From the NCBI GenBank assembly GCA_002077045.2, contig KZ111140.1, forward strand, positions 463,356 to 527,355: a DNA stretch of 64,000 bases, given 5' to 3'. The notes beneath the pieces are model-generated. The model saw nothing but the letters and a program-made list of their open reading frames with translations. It was not told the DNA's origin and did no database searches. Positions 43,100 to 54,678 of the stretch are shown one piece after another. Source of the stretch: Rachicladosporium sp. CCFEE 5018. Lineage: Eukaryota > Ascomycota > Dothideomycetes > Cladosporiales > Cladosporiaceae. Position 1 is the stretch's first letter. Each line of letters begins with the position of its first letter. The position numbers and the translations under genes are program-made.

Positions 43100-45216
43100 C
43101 CAGAAGTAGGGACAAAGATGCGTGCGGTTCTAGAGTGGCATGAGCTTACGAGGAAACTTCGTGAACCATTCTCGGACATTGCTGAAACGATTGATCAGGG
43201 TCTTGAGCATGTTGGTCTAGTCTTGAGCCCAACGAAGCCCAGCCAGCAGACAGATCTGACAGAAGACTTGGAAGCGAAAGACACCCAACCTCGACCAGGC
43301 AGCAAGGAATTTGGCACATACTTGGATCGCAGAACCAGTACATTCCACGAGCAGAAGCAAGACATGCTGAAACTCTGGTGCTCTGTGAAAGGTATAGAAC
43401 TTCCAGGTGGCTTCTTCACGGATCCGGACGTGACGGCAAAGTTCCAAGACCCCGAGTGGCTACGTCTCGATCATGACTCTGAGGTACGCCGGAGGAGTCG
43501 ACGTCAGCTGTATATATGCTTGTACATGGAGTTCTTGCTCTGGTCTATCGGGCGTCGAGTGTATGACCTAGTGGCATTCGTCGAGCATAAGCGACAAACG
43601 GGCAAGCTGAACAAAAGGCGACTCGTGGTACCGGGTAGCAAGCGCTTGCGCAAATGGGCAGTCAGCCTTTTCCGTCGGGATGCTGACACCAGGGACGATC
43701 AGTAGATCGAAGGCAATGATCAGATGACTACCGTGTACCTTGGCGAGGCCTTCGGCAAGAAGAAGGATCCCATGCATCTTCCGCCACATAATGCTTGGGA
43801 GAGGTTCAGCGACAAGCTTCGCCGCATTCCAGCCTTTCTATCCTCGCCTCCGTCCGTATTTGGGTTCCGTGTTGCGTGCGCTACTACGTGTGTCGCCATT
43901 ATTGGCTATCTTCACGACACCCAGACGATGTACACGAAAGAAAGGCTGTTCTGGGCGCAGATCATGGTGGCTATTGGAATGCAGCCGACGGCTGGGCAAG
44001 GTCTACGGAACGCCATGTTACGCATACTCGGGACTGGAGTGTTCATGCTCGCGGCTCTGGTGTGCTGGTACATCGTGGATACTAAGACCGCGGGCGTCAT
44101 CATCTTCTACTTCATCTTCATTCACGCCGGTCCGTACATCATCGTCAAGTATCCCACTCTTACCACGTTGGGTATGATTGGGCCGATAACCATGACATTG
44201 ATCATAGGTACGTTGTAATACCCTAGCATTATCGCTTCTTGCTGACATGAACAGGATACGCACTCCAGGTTCGCAAGGTAGGCATCGAAGCAGCGATCTC
44301 GAACGGTCAGGCCTATCACCCCGTCTACGTGCTTGGCCCGCTTCGATTGGCGACTGTATCAGGTGGACTGTTCCTTGGCTGGCTCTGGACGGTCTTTCCT
44401 TGGCCCATCAGCGAGCACTCCGAGCAACGCAAGAATCTTGGCTCAGCGCTGTATCTCCTGGCAAACTACTACTCAATTATGCACGAGACAGTACGAGCCC
44501 GACTTCGCGGCCTTGATGATGACTCTACTATCAAGGGCTCTGTCTCTCAGCGTCTCGATAAGGCTCGCCGTACTCTCTACGGCAAGTGCAATCTGGTCCT
44601 CTCAGGCATGCGTCTGAGATCTGCGGTGATCAAGTATGATGTGCCCATCGGCGGCAGGTTTCCGAGTCAGCAGTTCCAAGACATCATTGAGTCCATGCAA
44701 AGTACTCTCAACTTCATGGTCCTCGTGAGCTTTGCATCTACATCCTTCACCGAAATGCAAAGCTCGGATCCCTCCACCAGCAGCTCTGAATGGCTACACA
44801 CCTTCCGCAGACTGATCGGCGAGACCAATATCACAAGCCAGTCCATCACGACACTGCTCTCGCTGATGTCCGCCTCCGTGACAAACGGCCAAGCACTGCC
44901 GCCATACCTGCGCGTTCCGGAGCCTTTCCAGTACAGTCAGCGACTCGACGAGATGGATGCAGACTTGCTCAGTGTACGACATATCGCTGAGCCCGGCTAT
45001 GCGAGCTTTGCTGTAGTACAGATCGGCACGAAATGCATCATCGATGACTTGAAGAAGCTGCTGGCACAGGTTAAGGATCTGGTGGGAGAGCTGGACTTCT
45101 CGTACCATGTCATCTCGACCAAAGATGGAGCTGCAAACGAGAGCGAGGAGACATTGACTTACACGAAGAGCAACTTGCCGACGGGCCAGGGTCAGAACGG
45201 CGCTACCAAAACTTGA
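43100..45216 (+). pseudogene. ArAE/BRE4-type transporter, copy B, 5' missing and nonsense codon
   Basis: The gene is cut by the gap, so the first 380 or so codons are not seen. The frame runs from 43100 but meets TAG at 43703-43705, where copy A has CAG (the A protein reads RDDQQIEGND). After the stop the frame is intact to the splice site, with a 47-nt intron at 44208-44254, and then to the TGA at 45214-45216, ending GQNGATKT as in copy A. Membrane segments and DUF2421 region match copy A. The nonsense codon lies in a tract nearly identical to A, while the part after about 44040 is clearly diverged. If real, the lesion removes the second membrane half. Confidence 0.8.
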
Positions 45217-45483
45217 TCGATGGGGTTTCGTACCTTGCTCGGTCTTTGGAACGCAGATATTATACTTCGGGATCGTTTCGACCCATGTCACTCCAAACAC
45301 TCAAGGCGATTGGCCGAAGCACATGTGAAGACGCAGCAATTTGATCATCGACATCAGGGCGCCTACTTGGAATCTGCACTAAGGTTGACAATCTTTCAAT
45401 AATTGCTGCTAACACTCGAAACGACCTTGATTACAGCCCCGGCTAATATCCGAGTCCATCTCCGCGAGCTACCCAACGATCCC

Positions 45484-46494
45484 TTACAGATCGCCTTCCA
45501 CACTCTCTCCGACGTCTTCCTCCGACTTCTGCGCGACTGGAATCTCGTCGCCCATCCCGGTGTCTTCGCGTGCTTCACCGACATTCTTCATGCTGCCACG
45601 ACGCTGCACCTGCACTCCATCGAGAACCTTCTGCACCACCTCAGTCATGAGCGCACGTAGCTCATCGACGCTCATCTTGATGACCACAGCTTTCGGCGCT
45701 GAGACACTGCTCATAACACTCTGTGCTTGATTCGTCATGACGGCAGCAGGCGCTGGCCCAGCCATGATGAGCATCGGATCCACTGCCTCGGGTGCAGGCG
45801 TGCAGACTCGCGACGGACCGAAGTGTGATGACTCGTGGACCGGCTCAAACGGAAAGCGCGACATCGGAGGTGGTGTTGTATGCTGCATGGGCACGCTGGT
45901 CGGTGCAGCGCCGTAAGGCTGTGTGTGTGAGCGACGAAGCTGATAGCGACTTGAGGCTTGTGACGATTGCATCTGAGTGCGAATGTATGATTGAGGGCGA
46001 CAGCTTGGCTTCATCCGCTTCGCTGTATGGTGGTATGAGGACTTGGGTGCTGGGGTGCCGAGCTTGTGGCCGTCGCGGTGAAAGATCACGCCTCCGTCCG
46101 GGTTCTGCTGGCGGTGATGTAACATGCCGCCATCGGGTGGCTCGGAAACCGAGCGACGGTGAGAGTTGGAGTATTGGTGTTTCAACAGCGAGGGGATGAG
46201 GGGTACCGGAGTGTTCTCAATGGACTGAAAGTAGGGCGATTCCGTGCTTGAGCCGAAGTCTGGGTAGAAGCTCAGCGCCGAGTCGGGGGTGTATGTCTGA
46301 TCGAGGCCGAAAAGGTCGGTATTCGAATCGCCGAAGTCGAGAGGATCACGGCTGTCATTGTCGAGGCCATTGCTGAAGTCGTTGTTGAAGTCATGAAGAG
46401 CGGTCAAGTCGATGCTGCGGCGATTGCTTTTGCTGTCGAACGTTGTGTCGAGAGCGGAGTCCGAGAAAGGCGAATGTGCCACATCGCAGGACAT
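45484..46494 (-). CDS. Ser/Pro-rich protein of unknown function, copy B
   Basis: 336 residues from ATG 46494-46492, same length as copy A at 6566-7576. Shared blocks include HRRSVSEPPDGGMLHHRQQN, GGVIFHRDG and the helical VVIKMSVDELRALMTEVVQK. Substitutions cluster in the C-terminal acidic tail and in the Pro/Ser-rich middle, as expected for a poorly constrained disordered protein. No named domain. Upstream of this Met the two copies carry compensating indels, supporting this start. Confidence 0.7.
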   Translation of the reverse strand: MSCDVAHSPFSDSALDTTFDSKSNRRSIDLTALHDFNNDFSNGLDNDSRDPLDFGDSNTDLFGLDQTYTPDSALSFYPDFGSSTESPYFQSIENTPVPLIPSLLKHQYSNSHRRSVSEPPDGGMLHHRQQNPDGGVIFHRDGHKLGTPAPKSSYHHTAKRMKPSCRPQSYIRTQMQSSQASSRYQLRRSHTQPYGAAPTSVPMQHTTPPPMSRFPFEPVHESSHFGPSRVCTPAPEAVDPMLIMAGPAPAAVMTNQAQSVMSSVSAPKAVVIKMSVDELRALMTEVVQKVLDGVQVQRRGSMKNVGEAREDTGMGDEIPVAQKSEEDVGESVEGDL

Positions 46495-47099
46495 GCTGAA
46501 GAGAGATGGTGGGGTTGGTTGTTGCACTGCAGGAGGCTGTGTGACCAGTTCGCAGCAGATCGCGGTATATGTGCGTGAACGTGAGTTCGCAGAAGCGTTC
46601 GCATGAGCTTGCATGGGTCATGGCCCTGTTTCTTTGTCTGTCGACGCGGATGTCGAAAAGTGAGACATGCATCGAGCCCCTCGGTTGCTATCATTCGCTT
46701 CCATATCACCGATCGAAGGGAACCACATATCGCCCTCGCATTGCTCTCAAGAAACTCTCTCATTTTCGGAGCTCGTGAAAGCGGTCGTCCTTAGTTGCAT
46801 CAAGATTGAGCGCAGTGATTGACCGCCTGTCGCGCAGGTCCTCGTTCACGACGGATTATCGATGTCTCAAGTGCGACGGGTAGCCGCGTCAGGCCTGCAC
46901 TATGCATATTTCCAAGACCTCCGTATGTTCGCGCAGCTTCCCGATGCTGAGCGATGTAAGTCTCGCTTCCTGCATCGAGAGGCAGGTCTTGCCTGCAGTC
47001 TCAGACATGCATGCTATCGATCCTAGGTGCCTAGATTTAGCAGCTGATTTCACAAGCGATCGAAACGCATCCCCCATACGCAGCCGCTTTCACTCTGCC
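46495..47099. other. Intergenic, nothing recognised, copy B
   Basis: 605 bp counterpart of 7577-8188, with many substitutions and indels. No feature seen. Confidence 0.5.
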
Positions 47100-47612
47100 T
47101 CAGTCATCGTCATCATCCCTCTTCTTCCCCCAGTTCACCACCTCGTAGATCTGATCCATGATCATATCCCCAAATCCCTTCCCAACATCCAATGCATCCT
47201 GTACATCCTTGTCCCGCTCCACCACCCAGTCTTTGGAATCTCTCGCCGCCTGCACCTCAGCGGTGACGCTTGTTCCCGGCTCCGCTTTCACTGTCCGCAA
47301 AGCCTCCTGAGTATGCTGTCTGACTGCATCCGGTACAGCAGACGGTGTCCCATCGATTCGTGGCGATGAATGAGTTCCCACATGTCTTCCGCGGCCAGAG
47401 AGATGCTGCAATATTGATCGATCCGTCGATTCGCGGACCAGGTGATTCACGGAGTATACTGATGTCCCACCGAGTGTCAAGGTGAAGAGGTCGAGTTTCC
47501 GCGGAGGTAGCAAGGCTAGCAGAGGGCAAGCTATAGCGGTGACCAGAGCAACATTGTGCAATGTCCGGGCATAGTCCGCTGCTCCTGGCGGCGGAGCTTG
47601 TGGCGTCGACAT
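47100..47612 (-). CDS. Small membrane protein with acidic tail, copy B
   Basis: 170 residues from ATG 47612-47610. Same plan as copy A: hydrophobic segment VALVTAIACPLLALLPP, conserved PRKLDLFTLTLGGTSVYS, helical hydrophilic region and KKRDDDDD end. The N-terminal Ala/Gln run of copy A is absent here (GAADYA), a 7-codon length difference. Function unknown. Confidence 0.7.
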   Translation of the reverse strand: MSTPQAPPPGAADYARTLHNVALVTAIACPLLALLPPRKLDLFTLTLGGTSVYSVNHLVRESTDRSILQHLSGRGRHVGTHSSPRIDGTPSAVPDAVRQHTQEALRTVKAEPGTSVTAEVQAARDSKDWVVERDKDVQDALDVGKGFGDMIMDQIYEVVNWGKKRDDDDD

Positions 47613-47828
47613 TGAGCGTCGAGTCAGATCTTTAGTGAGCTTGGTGAGCCAAGGCTGATTCGGTTGAGTGATATTCGCTGATCCTCGACTTGAAGACTTC
47701 GGGGGTTTTGGAGATTCTGGGCTCTTCGGGCATAGACTCGATACATCACAATGTAGTTTGGCGAGTCGAAAGATTGATAGCTAGTATATATATGATGCTA
47801 AACCAGTCGGCTTTACCCGTATGGGTTA

Positions 47829-47924
47829 GGCAATGTAGCAAAGTGGTTACTGCGATTGACTCGAATGTCCTGTACACGATATCAATTCCCTTCGGGGGCG
47901 TAGGTTCGAATCCTGCCATTGGTT
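47829..47924 (+). tRNA. trnS-CGA: tRNA-Ser(CGA), copy B, altered acceptor end
   Basis: Body, anticodon arm, 15-nt intron, variable arm and T arm are identical to copy A. The 3' acceptor strand is CATTGGT instead of CATTGTC, so G2 faces G and G1 faces T; the acceptor stem loses one pair and weakens another. The first TTTT downstream is about 70 bp away, near 47997. Possibly a pseudo-tRNA or poorly processed. Confidence 0.7.
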
Positions 47925-48139
47925 AGTCGCTCTCGTTCTTCGGTGTCAGCTGTCAATACTAATAATCTCTGCAGTCGTCCATTCAGGGAAACTATCTTTT
48001 GCACTTTTGAACCTGTGTCCCCACAGTTTTGGACGTGAACGAGGAGTACACAAGGAAGTCATCATTTACAGTCTCCATTGAAACCCGTAATGAGTTTGTA
48101 GTCACCTTTTGACACTGTTTCTTGACATCGCTGTCACGT

Positions 48140-49794
48140 CTAGCCTGTGACTCGAACGACACCAGTCGTAGCGTCATCCTCATAGCCACACGTATCCGCG
48201 CATGGGTCCTCGACCCATGGCCTCAACAACGCCGTCACCTGTACATAGCTGACGATCGGAATCCGTATCTTGGTCTCGAACCCTCTCTTCGCCACGGTCG
48301 ACATATGCGTCAGGCTTCCCGCTGCCATACCTCCATATACCTCCCACCCTAAGACCTCAGTAGCCCCATTCCACGATACGTAGACTACCGTAGCATTGCC
48401 CTCTGTTCTCGCAACAACATCCGGCCTTGTCAAGGGACACCCAGCCCAAGCCTGTTTGAAAGCCCGATACGACAGCGTCCCTCGCTCACCACTCAGGTAC
48501 CCACCTCCAGGCCGTGCAACAGCAGCGCCGTATTGGATCGTTGACAGTCTTCGACCCGAAGACGAGAACTCTTCGGCTACTGGGATCCAGCCATGTCCAA
48601 CGAAAGAACCTTCAAGCATGGGTTCGAAGTTGCCTTGAGCTATAGCGTAGATTGGCTTTGCAGGATCACGAAGTCGTTGGCTGAGTTCCACGGAGCGAGT
48701 GGCTGGATGTACGTTCAGCACTAACCCAGACGACGCCACCGTGCCATTGTCAATCGGGCAATTCGAGTTGTCGTGCATGTGCAGCACAAAACTCTCGTTC
48801 TCCCTTGGTCTGACTGGAAGTGTGCGGATATCATGTTGATAGCAGAAGTTCGTGCCGTTGCCAAGTGTGAAGTCTGCGCCGTCTCTGCCCTGGATCCGCC
48901 ATTTGACGCAGCCGTCTGCCCCGATGGCGATGGCGCTACAGAGGTAGCGTGAGATGATGATGTAGCCATCTTGGAACGGCGCGACGGAATTGACGTGGAA
49001 GTAACCCCATGCTTTGCTTTGCGTTGTGCCATTGTAGCCCTCACTTCCGAGGTGGTACAGAGAGGCTGTGAGTGGTAGCTCATCGATGTGGTCAAGGCTG
49101 GACCAGCTAAAAAGTACTTCGTTGGTAGCGATATCGATCTCGTAGATTTGGCAGTCCACGATCCAGCCATCCTCGGATCCGCCCACAGAGGTGAGATCAG
49201 TTTGCGTGACGTTGTTGGCGGTCACTAGCAGAGTGTCGTCGGCCGTGATGTAGATCTCATGTAGGTCGATGTTGGACTCGTAGCTCGCGCCAGGTGTGAG
49301 TTCTAGAAAGTTACCAGTGAGAGTGACAACGGCGATTTCTTCGTAATTGTTGTTGAGGATGTGAACTGCGCCATTGCCTCGACCGACTGGCTCAGGGAAG
49401 CTCGTGCCGTTCCAGTAGACGAGCACCTTGCGACACTGGTCAGCGTGGCACCGTACTTCATTGCAATGACCTCGATACTTACATCCCGTCCATCATACTG
49501 CTGCACTCCGAAAGCGAAGGCATGACCCTTCGGTCCACTCCAAATCAACTCCCCATTAGCCAGATCGAGTATCGTAGGCGCCGCTTGAAAGGCTGTCGCG
49601 CCATCAGGAGCTATGAAAAGATGCTTCCCATACGCCGGTGCACGCCCATCAAATTTGAGATATGGTGGCGTGTAATTGACCGACTGATACTTCTGATACG
49701 GCCAAGTTGCGTTGCCCGCTGCGTGTGCTGGGATGATGGTGACTGCACATGATACTGCGATGAAGATACTCGACAGCAAGATCATCAAACGCAT
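48140..49794 (-). CDS. Secreted arylsulfotransferase-family protein, copy B
   Basis: Exon 49794-49483, 56-nt intron 49482-49427 (GTAAGT..CAAG), exon 49426-48140; 532 residues. The signal peptide (MILLSSIFIAVSCAVTII) and all family blocks of copy A are kept (NIDLHEIYITADDTLLVTAN, GADGCVKWRIQGRDGADFTL, LHMHDNSNC, YLSGERGTLSYRAF). The two proteins differ mainly in the signal peptide and in the last 35 residues, which end DDATTGVVRVTG here. In this segment the gene lies only about 215 bp from the tRNA, with no module between them. Confidence 0.8.
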
Positions 49795-50033
49795 GATGTC
49801 TGTCCGACTACTGGATGATGTAGGTAACTAACAAAACACTGAGGACTAACGGTAGACATCAACGATAGAAGTCATCATGACGAGGAAGGAGCTTCCTGGT
49901 AACGTCTCGATAACAAGACTGTGTGGACATTACGCAGCCTGACGTTACACTGGTCTGCCTACATGTCTCGGGAGCTGCAGGTACTCGTGAACACTGCTGT
50001 CAATGTCAATGGCTACAACACGACCGTCAAGTT

Positions 50034-51213
50034 CTAACGCTACCCTTTGTAACCCTTCGCACTGCCAAGCGCAAAGTCCCTCTTCACAGTCCTGCCCTCA
50101 GCCTTCAATGTGACCTTAAACAGCTTATCCGCGTTGAAGATGTACATTCCACCAGGCACGAAAGCGAAGTTGTTGACACCCCCGTTCGCCACAGCAAACT
50201 TCCCAATCAGCTCGCCCTCTGGGTTCCAGACTTGGACGCTACACAGTTGTTAGTCTCGCGTAGTCACACAGGGCATTGTCATGCACTTACCCGTCACCGC
50301 AGCCCGAGTACACATTGCCTTCAGTATCAGTATGAATCCCATCCGGAAATCCATAAGCACTGTAAGCAAACACTTGGCGATTGTGCAATCGCTTGCCGTC
50401 GTTCGTAACATCAAATCGATAGATCGTTGCTGGATCCGTCAAGTTGTCCTTGTTGGGGAATGTGTGACTACCCGTATCCGTCACGTACACATACTTGAAA
50501 TCCGGACTGAACTCAATTCCATTCGGTGCAATGAAGTCGTCTGCGACAGCCTGCACAACTCCAGTCTTGGGCGAGAAGCGATACACTTGTGGTCGTATCA
50601 CAGGCTCCGGGCGGAAGTACTGCCAGTACCCGTATCGCGCATCTGTGAACCACAGGTCGCCAGTGTGATAGTGTTGCTCCACATCATTGATGGACGAGAA
50701 GTTCTTGCCTTGGAAGTTGTTGATCAGTACTTTGCCGGTGCCTGTGACCGGGTCCACGAGCGTAAGTTGCGAAGGATTAGTGAAGTCGCCTTCGTCGCAG
50801 AAGACGATGCCTTGGCCCTCGCTGCTGTTGACTGGCGTACCGACAGGATAGAAGGCTGCGCCGCCGTTGGCCTCATTGACGTTGGGATAGCGAATGCTCT
50901 CGATGGTGTTGTTGTTGCTAACATCTATTGCGGTGACGTTCACAGGGTTGCTGAAGCTGCCGGCCCAATTGCTCGTGGCGTAGAGCTTGCCGGTGACATG
51001 GTTGTAGACGCCAGCTTCGTGGAACGCTACCCAAGGCGTCTGTATGATCAGCTCCTGTGATGCGTGGGGTCCGAGGATGTTCTTTGCGAAGGTGTCGCTG
51101 TGCGAGATGAACGAGATGTGGTCCGTCGACGCATTGGCGATTGTGGCAAGCTGATTGGCGTATGGGATGCTTGTAGCCAGTCTCAGCACATCTACATATG
51201 TGATGTTCACCAT
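50034..51213 (-). CDS. SMP-30/gluconolactonase-like beta-propeller protein, copy B
   Basis: Exon 51213-50291, 52-nt intron 50290-50239, exon 50238-50034; 375 residues, same exon structure as copy A. Family blocks FHEAGVYNHVTGKLYATSNW, HTGDLWFTDARYGYWQYF and PNGIEFSPDFKYVYVTDTGS are unchanged. Residue changes seen in the main exon relative to A are Tyr to His, Asn to Thr and two Ile to Val. Putative lactonase acting on a sugar lactone. Confidence 0.8.
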
Positions 51214-51599
51214 GGCTGTGTTGAGCTTTATGCGGTCGAATCTCACTCTGGAGTCAGTAAAGTAAAAGCTGGCAGTTCGCTTGTTGGAAGACAGCCACTC
51301 CAAGAACTTCTATACGTGAAGCGAAGATGTCGACATTCTCCTCATCTGACCGGCGGCAACTCCACTGCCATTGACTTCTCCGCATGGCAAGACGTCATGC
51401 GGCGTCTTAGTCAGGGACGCCGCGCCTGAAATGGCGTTTGCGGATAGACTTCGTGGAGCTTGAAAAGCGGGGATCCAGAGCTTGTAAGTGCCGTGCAGGA
51501 ATTCGACAGTGATCGGACGAAGGGTAATGCCGTGTGTCTTATGCACTTACTGCCGCTCTTCCGATCATGGCCATGGGAGGAGAGTAAGCATGCCCGAAA
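51214..51599. other. Intergenic, nothing recognised, copy B
   Basis: 386 bp counterpart of 17244-17628; nothing recognised. Confidence 0.45.
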
Positions 51600-52820
51600 T
51601 CAGCTCGAGTAGCTGACCTCCAGTCCCACGCTCCCAAGTGCGCGTGTTTCACTCTTCATGTCGAAGCCTGCGCCAACACTGACCAGCAGCTCTTTCACTT
51701 TTCCCTCCCACAGCAAGGACGCCTTCCCAGCCGCGCTCATGCGTGCCTTGACAACACCCGTGGCATCTTGCTGCTTCATAACAAAGTCACTGCTCACAAA
51801 GGCACCCTCGCCTGCAGGTCTCGGTGCGTTCGTCCAAGCAGACCGCAGCATCTTTCTCGCCCATGCGGTACTAGACTCTCGTCGCCACAACTCAAGCCCG
51901 ATTGCCACATCAGACTCGTAACTGTAGACGTTGAAGTCGAAGCGGGTGCAAAGGGAGAGGTCTGAACCAGCCTTGACTGCGTAGCTTGAGCTTAGATTGC
52001 CCATCAACGGGTTCAGCGTGAGCGTCATGGTGTACGGGATCCCTGTGTGAACTGGGAGGGTGGTAAAGCGCAAGCCGGTGCTTAAGCCACCGCTTTTGTT
52101 CATCGGACTGAAGTACGCCTCTGCGCCAACGCTCAGACGACCACTTTTGTGATCCCACGGGTGTGCAGGCGCGCTGCTATCGAGCTGACTGTTCTGGTCC
52201 CGGGGATCATAGCCAAAGTTGTAAAGACCGCGAAAGCCGAGCAGAGCGGAATCGGTAGAACAAAGGTACTCGGTGGTGTACTTGCCTTGATCGTTTTGCA
52301 GTTGTGCCAGAAGTGTCCCGCCATGTGGAAGCTGAGCGCCAGAGACTGCTCTGATACTCAGCAGGCGTGAGGGTGAAATGCGCCGGAGGTAGAGTGCCTC
52401 GAGTGTGCTCCCAGGCAGATACATCCGCCCGTACAGCAAGGCATCTCTCTTTTGCACCACCTTGCCATCGACCACTGTTTCCAACGCACTTGCGTCTTCC
52501 GGCTTCCTCAGCTCTTGCAGATGCCTATATCCTCTAACCAGGTGGCCCAGGTACACCGCGCTGCTGCGACTCGCGACCTTCACCCCAAGGTTCGAAAACA
52601 GAAAGCTGAATGAGCCATCTACGACACCCTTGTTTCCAAGCGTGTAGCTAGTAGCGAAGTTCGGACTCGACAAGGAGGAGACATGCAAGCGTACTCCATG
52701 AGGTGTACGGAAGTCGAGAAGGTTGGTAGTTGCGGCTGTCAAGGAGGCATAGCTGTTGTCCGTATTCCATCGTGAGCCCGCGTAAAAGGCGGACTGGACA
52801 TAGTCCATGAACTCGAGCAT
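51600..52820 (-). CDS. mdm10: Mdm10, mitochondrial outer-membrane beta-barrel, copy B
   Basis: 406 residues, uninterrupted, starting MLEFMDYVQSAFY and ending GSVGLEVSYSS. It differs from copy A at five residues (Ala/Val, Trp/Leu, Leu/Gln, Met/Lys, Thr/Ala), most of them in the 5' part where the DNA also diverges. ERMES and SAM complex subunit. Both copies appear functional. Confidence 0.92.
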   Translation of the reverse strand: MLEFMDYVQSAFYAGSRWNTDNSYASLTAATTNLLDFRTPHGVRLHVSSLSSPNFATSYTLGNKGVVDGSFSFLFSNLGVKVASRSSAVYLGHLVRGYRHLQELRKPEDASALETVVDGKVVQKRDALLYGRMYLPGSTLEALYLRRISPSRLLSIRAVSGAQLPHGGTLLAQLQNDQGKYTTEYLCSTDSALLGFRGLYNFGYDPRDQNSQLDSSAPAHPWDHKSGRLSVGAEAYFSPMNKSGGLSTGLRFTTLPVHTGIPYTMTLTLNPLMGNLSSSYAVKAGSDLSLCTRFDFNVYSYESDVAIGLELWRRESSTAWARKMLRSAWTNAPRPAGEGAFVSSDFVMKQQDATGVVKARMSAAGKASLLWEGKVKELLVSVGAGFDMKSETRALGSVGLEVSYSS

Positions 52821-53129
52821 CGTAGCTGAGAGAATGCCATGGCTAGCATGAGGATATCATCGTTGGCGCATATGTGCAAGAGCTCCATCTACTCGCTCAA
52901 CACTGGACAGGAAAGCGCGATGAGCCTCGGAGGGCACGGACCACTGTGCATATCACTCGAAATAATTTATCGATAGCAAGAGGACGAGACCAATATCTTA
53001 TACATTTAGATACATCAGCCTCTACCATCCCAATATCAAGCCTAAAAGGACTACTCTGGACTTACTGCACCCTCTGCCTCTCAACAGTCCATACGCAACA
53101 CCACCAAACACCCCTCACAAACCGCCACA
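52821..53129. promoter_or_regulatory. Divergent promoter region mdm10/mrt4, copy B
   Basis: 309 bp; the block TCGAAATAATTTATCGATAG near 52957 is shared with copy A while neighbouring bases differ. Confidence 0.4.
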
Positions 53130-53864
53130 ATGCCCAAATCCAAACGCCAAAAACTAATCCACACCTCCACCACCCCGAAACTTCCCCCTCGCCAACGCAG
53201 CGCAACCCTCTTCACCGCCATCCGCGCTTCCCTAGACCAATACACGCACGTCTTCCTCTTCTCCGTCGACAACATGCGCAACACCTACCTCAAAGACGTG
53301 CGGCAGCACTTCTCAGACTCCCGTCTATACTTCGGGAAGACCAAGGTAATGGCGAAAGCACTCGGTCTCACGCCAAGCGAGGAGTATGCGCCTGGGTTGA
53401 GCGAGCTGGGAGGAATGCTGAAGGGCAGTGTGGGGATACTGTTGAGTAACCGGCCGGTGGAGGAAGTGTTAGAGTGGTTTAGTGACTTCGTTGAATTGGA
53501 CTTTGCGAGGGCTGGAGCAGTGGCAAATCGGACGTTCACGGTGCCGGCGGGAGTGGTGCACAGTACTGGGGGTCAGCAGGCCGTGGAAGACGACGTGCCG
53601 TTGCCGCATTCGCTTGAGGTTACGCTGAGGAAGTGGGGCATGACGAACACGAGGTTGGACAAGGGGAAGGTAGTGCTTGATGCGGACTACACTGTCTGTA
53701 CGGAGGATGAGGTGCTGGACAGTCAGCAGACGGCGATATTGAAGTTGTTTGGGGTTGCGATGGCGGAGTTTAGGGTGAGGGTTGTGGCGCATTGGAGTGC
53801 TGCAACAAGGGAGGTAACGACTATGGAGGAAGATGCGACTGTCGCGGCGATGGATGAGGACTGA
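53130..53864 (+). CDS. mrt4: Mrt4, ribosome assembly factor, copy B
   Basis: 244 residues, same length as copy A. Conserved Mrt4 blocks are intact (MPKSKRQKLIHTS, NMRNTYLKDVRQ, RLYFGKTKVMAKALG, GMTNTRLDKGKVVLDADYTV). Only a few residues differ (His/Thr near the N-terminus, Tyr/His after KDVRQ, Gly/Arg near the C-terminus). Numerous silent changes lie in the first two-thirds and almost none after about 53640. Pre-60S assembly factor. Confidence 0.92.
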   Translation: MPKSKRQKLIHTSTTPKLPPRQRSATLFTAIRASLDQYTHVFLFSVDNMRNTYLKDVRQHFSDSRLYFGKTKVMAKALGLTPSEEYAPGLSELGGMLKGSVGILLSNRPVEEVLEWFSDFVELDFARAGAVANRTFTVPAGVVHSTGGQQAVEDDVPLPHSLEVTLRKWGMTNTRLDKGKVVLDADYTVCTEDEVLDSQQTAILKLFGVAMAEFRVRVVAHWSAATREVTTMEEDATVAAMDED

Positions 53865-54062
53865 AGGCCATAGACTATCTGGGCTGGCACAATGATACAT
53901 TTCATGATTTGAAAAGCGAGGCGTTGGTGGTTTCGTGGCTGTCTATACTCGACGCTGGACCTGCTAGGTAGCTACCAAGCAATGATGTCCACTGATGTCG
54001 CATCCATGACCACTTCACACTTCCTATCTCGAAGCCCTTCCATTCCCAGTCCATGAACATGC

Positions 54063-54678
54063 CTATGACTCGGTAACGAGCTTGGCCTTGCCGTTGGTGA
54101 CCTTCACGCCGAGCTGCTTCGCGCGGGAGACGATCTCTACGCGCTTTCTCGATGAGACAGCATGTGCGATCCTGCGAAGTCGTTAGTCCTGACGAAAATC
54201 GTAATCGGATATCACAATTCTTACTCTGCGGCGTAGGTCTTGTTGTGCATAAGGAGGAGGTCGAGGTCGCGGGTGTTGTTGACGAGGAAAGCCTTGTGGC
54301 CGGAGGGCATGAGGTGGCGTGTCTTCTTGTTGCTGCCGTATCCGATCTGCATGAAGACCATTGTCAGTGCCCGTAATCTTTGCAGTCCTACGATCTTTTC
54401 CTAGGCATTCCCTTCCTGTCGAATCGCTTTCTACCACCTCTTCCATGATGCCAATGCCATTGCAATGACCCAATTCTGCTCCTGATGCAATTTCTTCCAT
54501 GGTTTTAACGCACCTTTGGCATAACAGCCTGTCCCTTGAACCGTCTCCTGACTCTGTTGTCGATACCCTTTGGCTTCCTCCAGCTCGGGTCGACACGCAT
54601 GAAACGGTCACTCTGATGGCGCTTGAAGCGCTGCGTGCGCTTCTTCACGATGGGGATGTGCTTCGTGGCGGACGTCAT
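54063..54678 (-). CDS. rpl32: 60S ribosomal protein L32 (eL32), copy B
   Basis: Exon 54678-54514, intron to 54347, exon 54346-54225, intron to 54172, exon 54171-54063; same three-exon structure and 131-residue product as copy A. The exons are nearly identical to A, and even the introns differ by few bases. Cytosolic large-subunit protein. Retaining both copies of a ribosomal protein gene is common after genome duplication. Confidence 0.92.
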
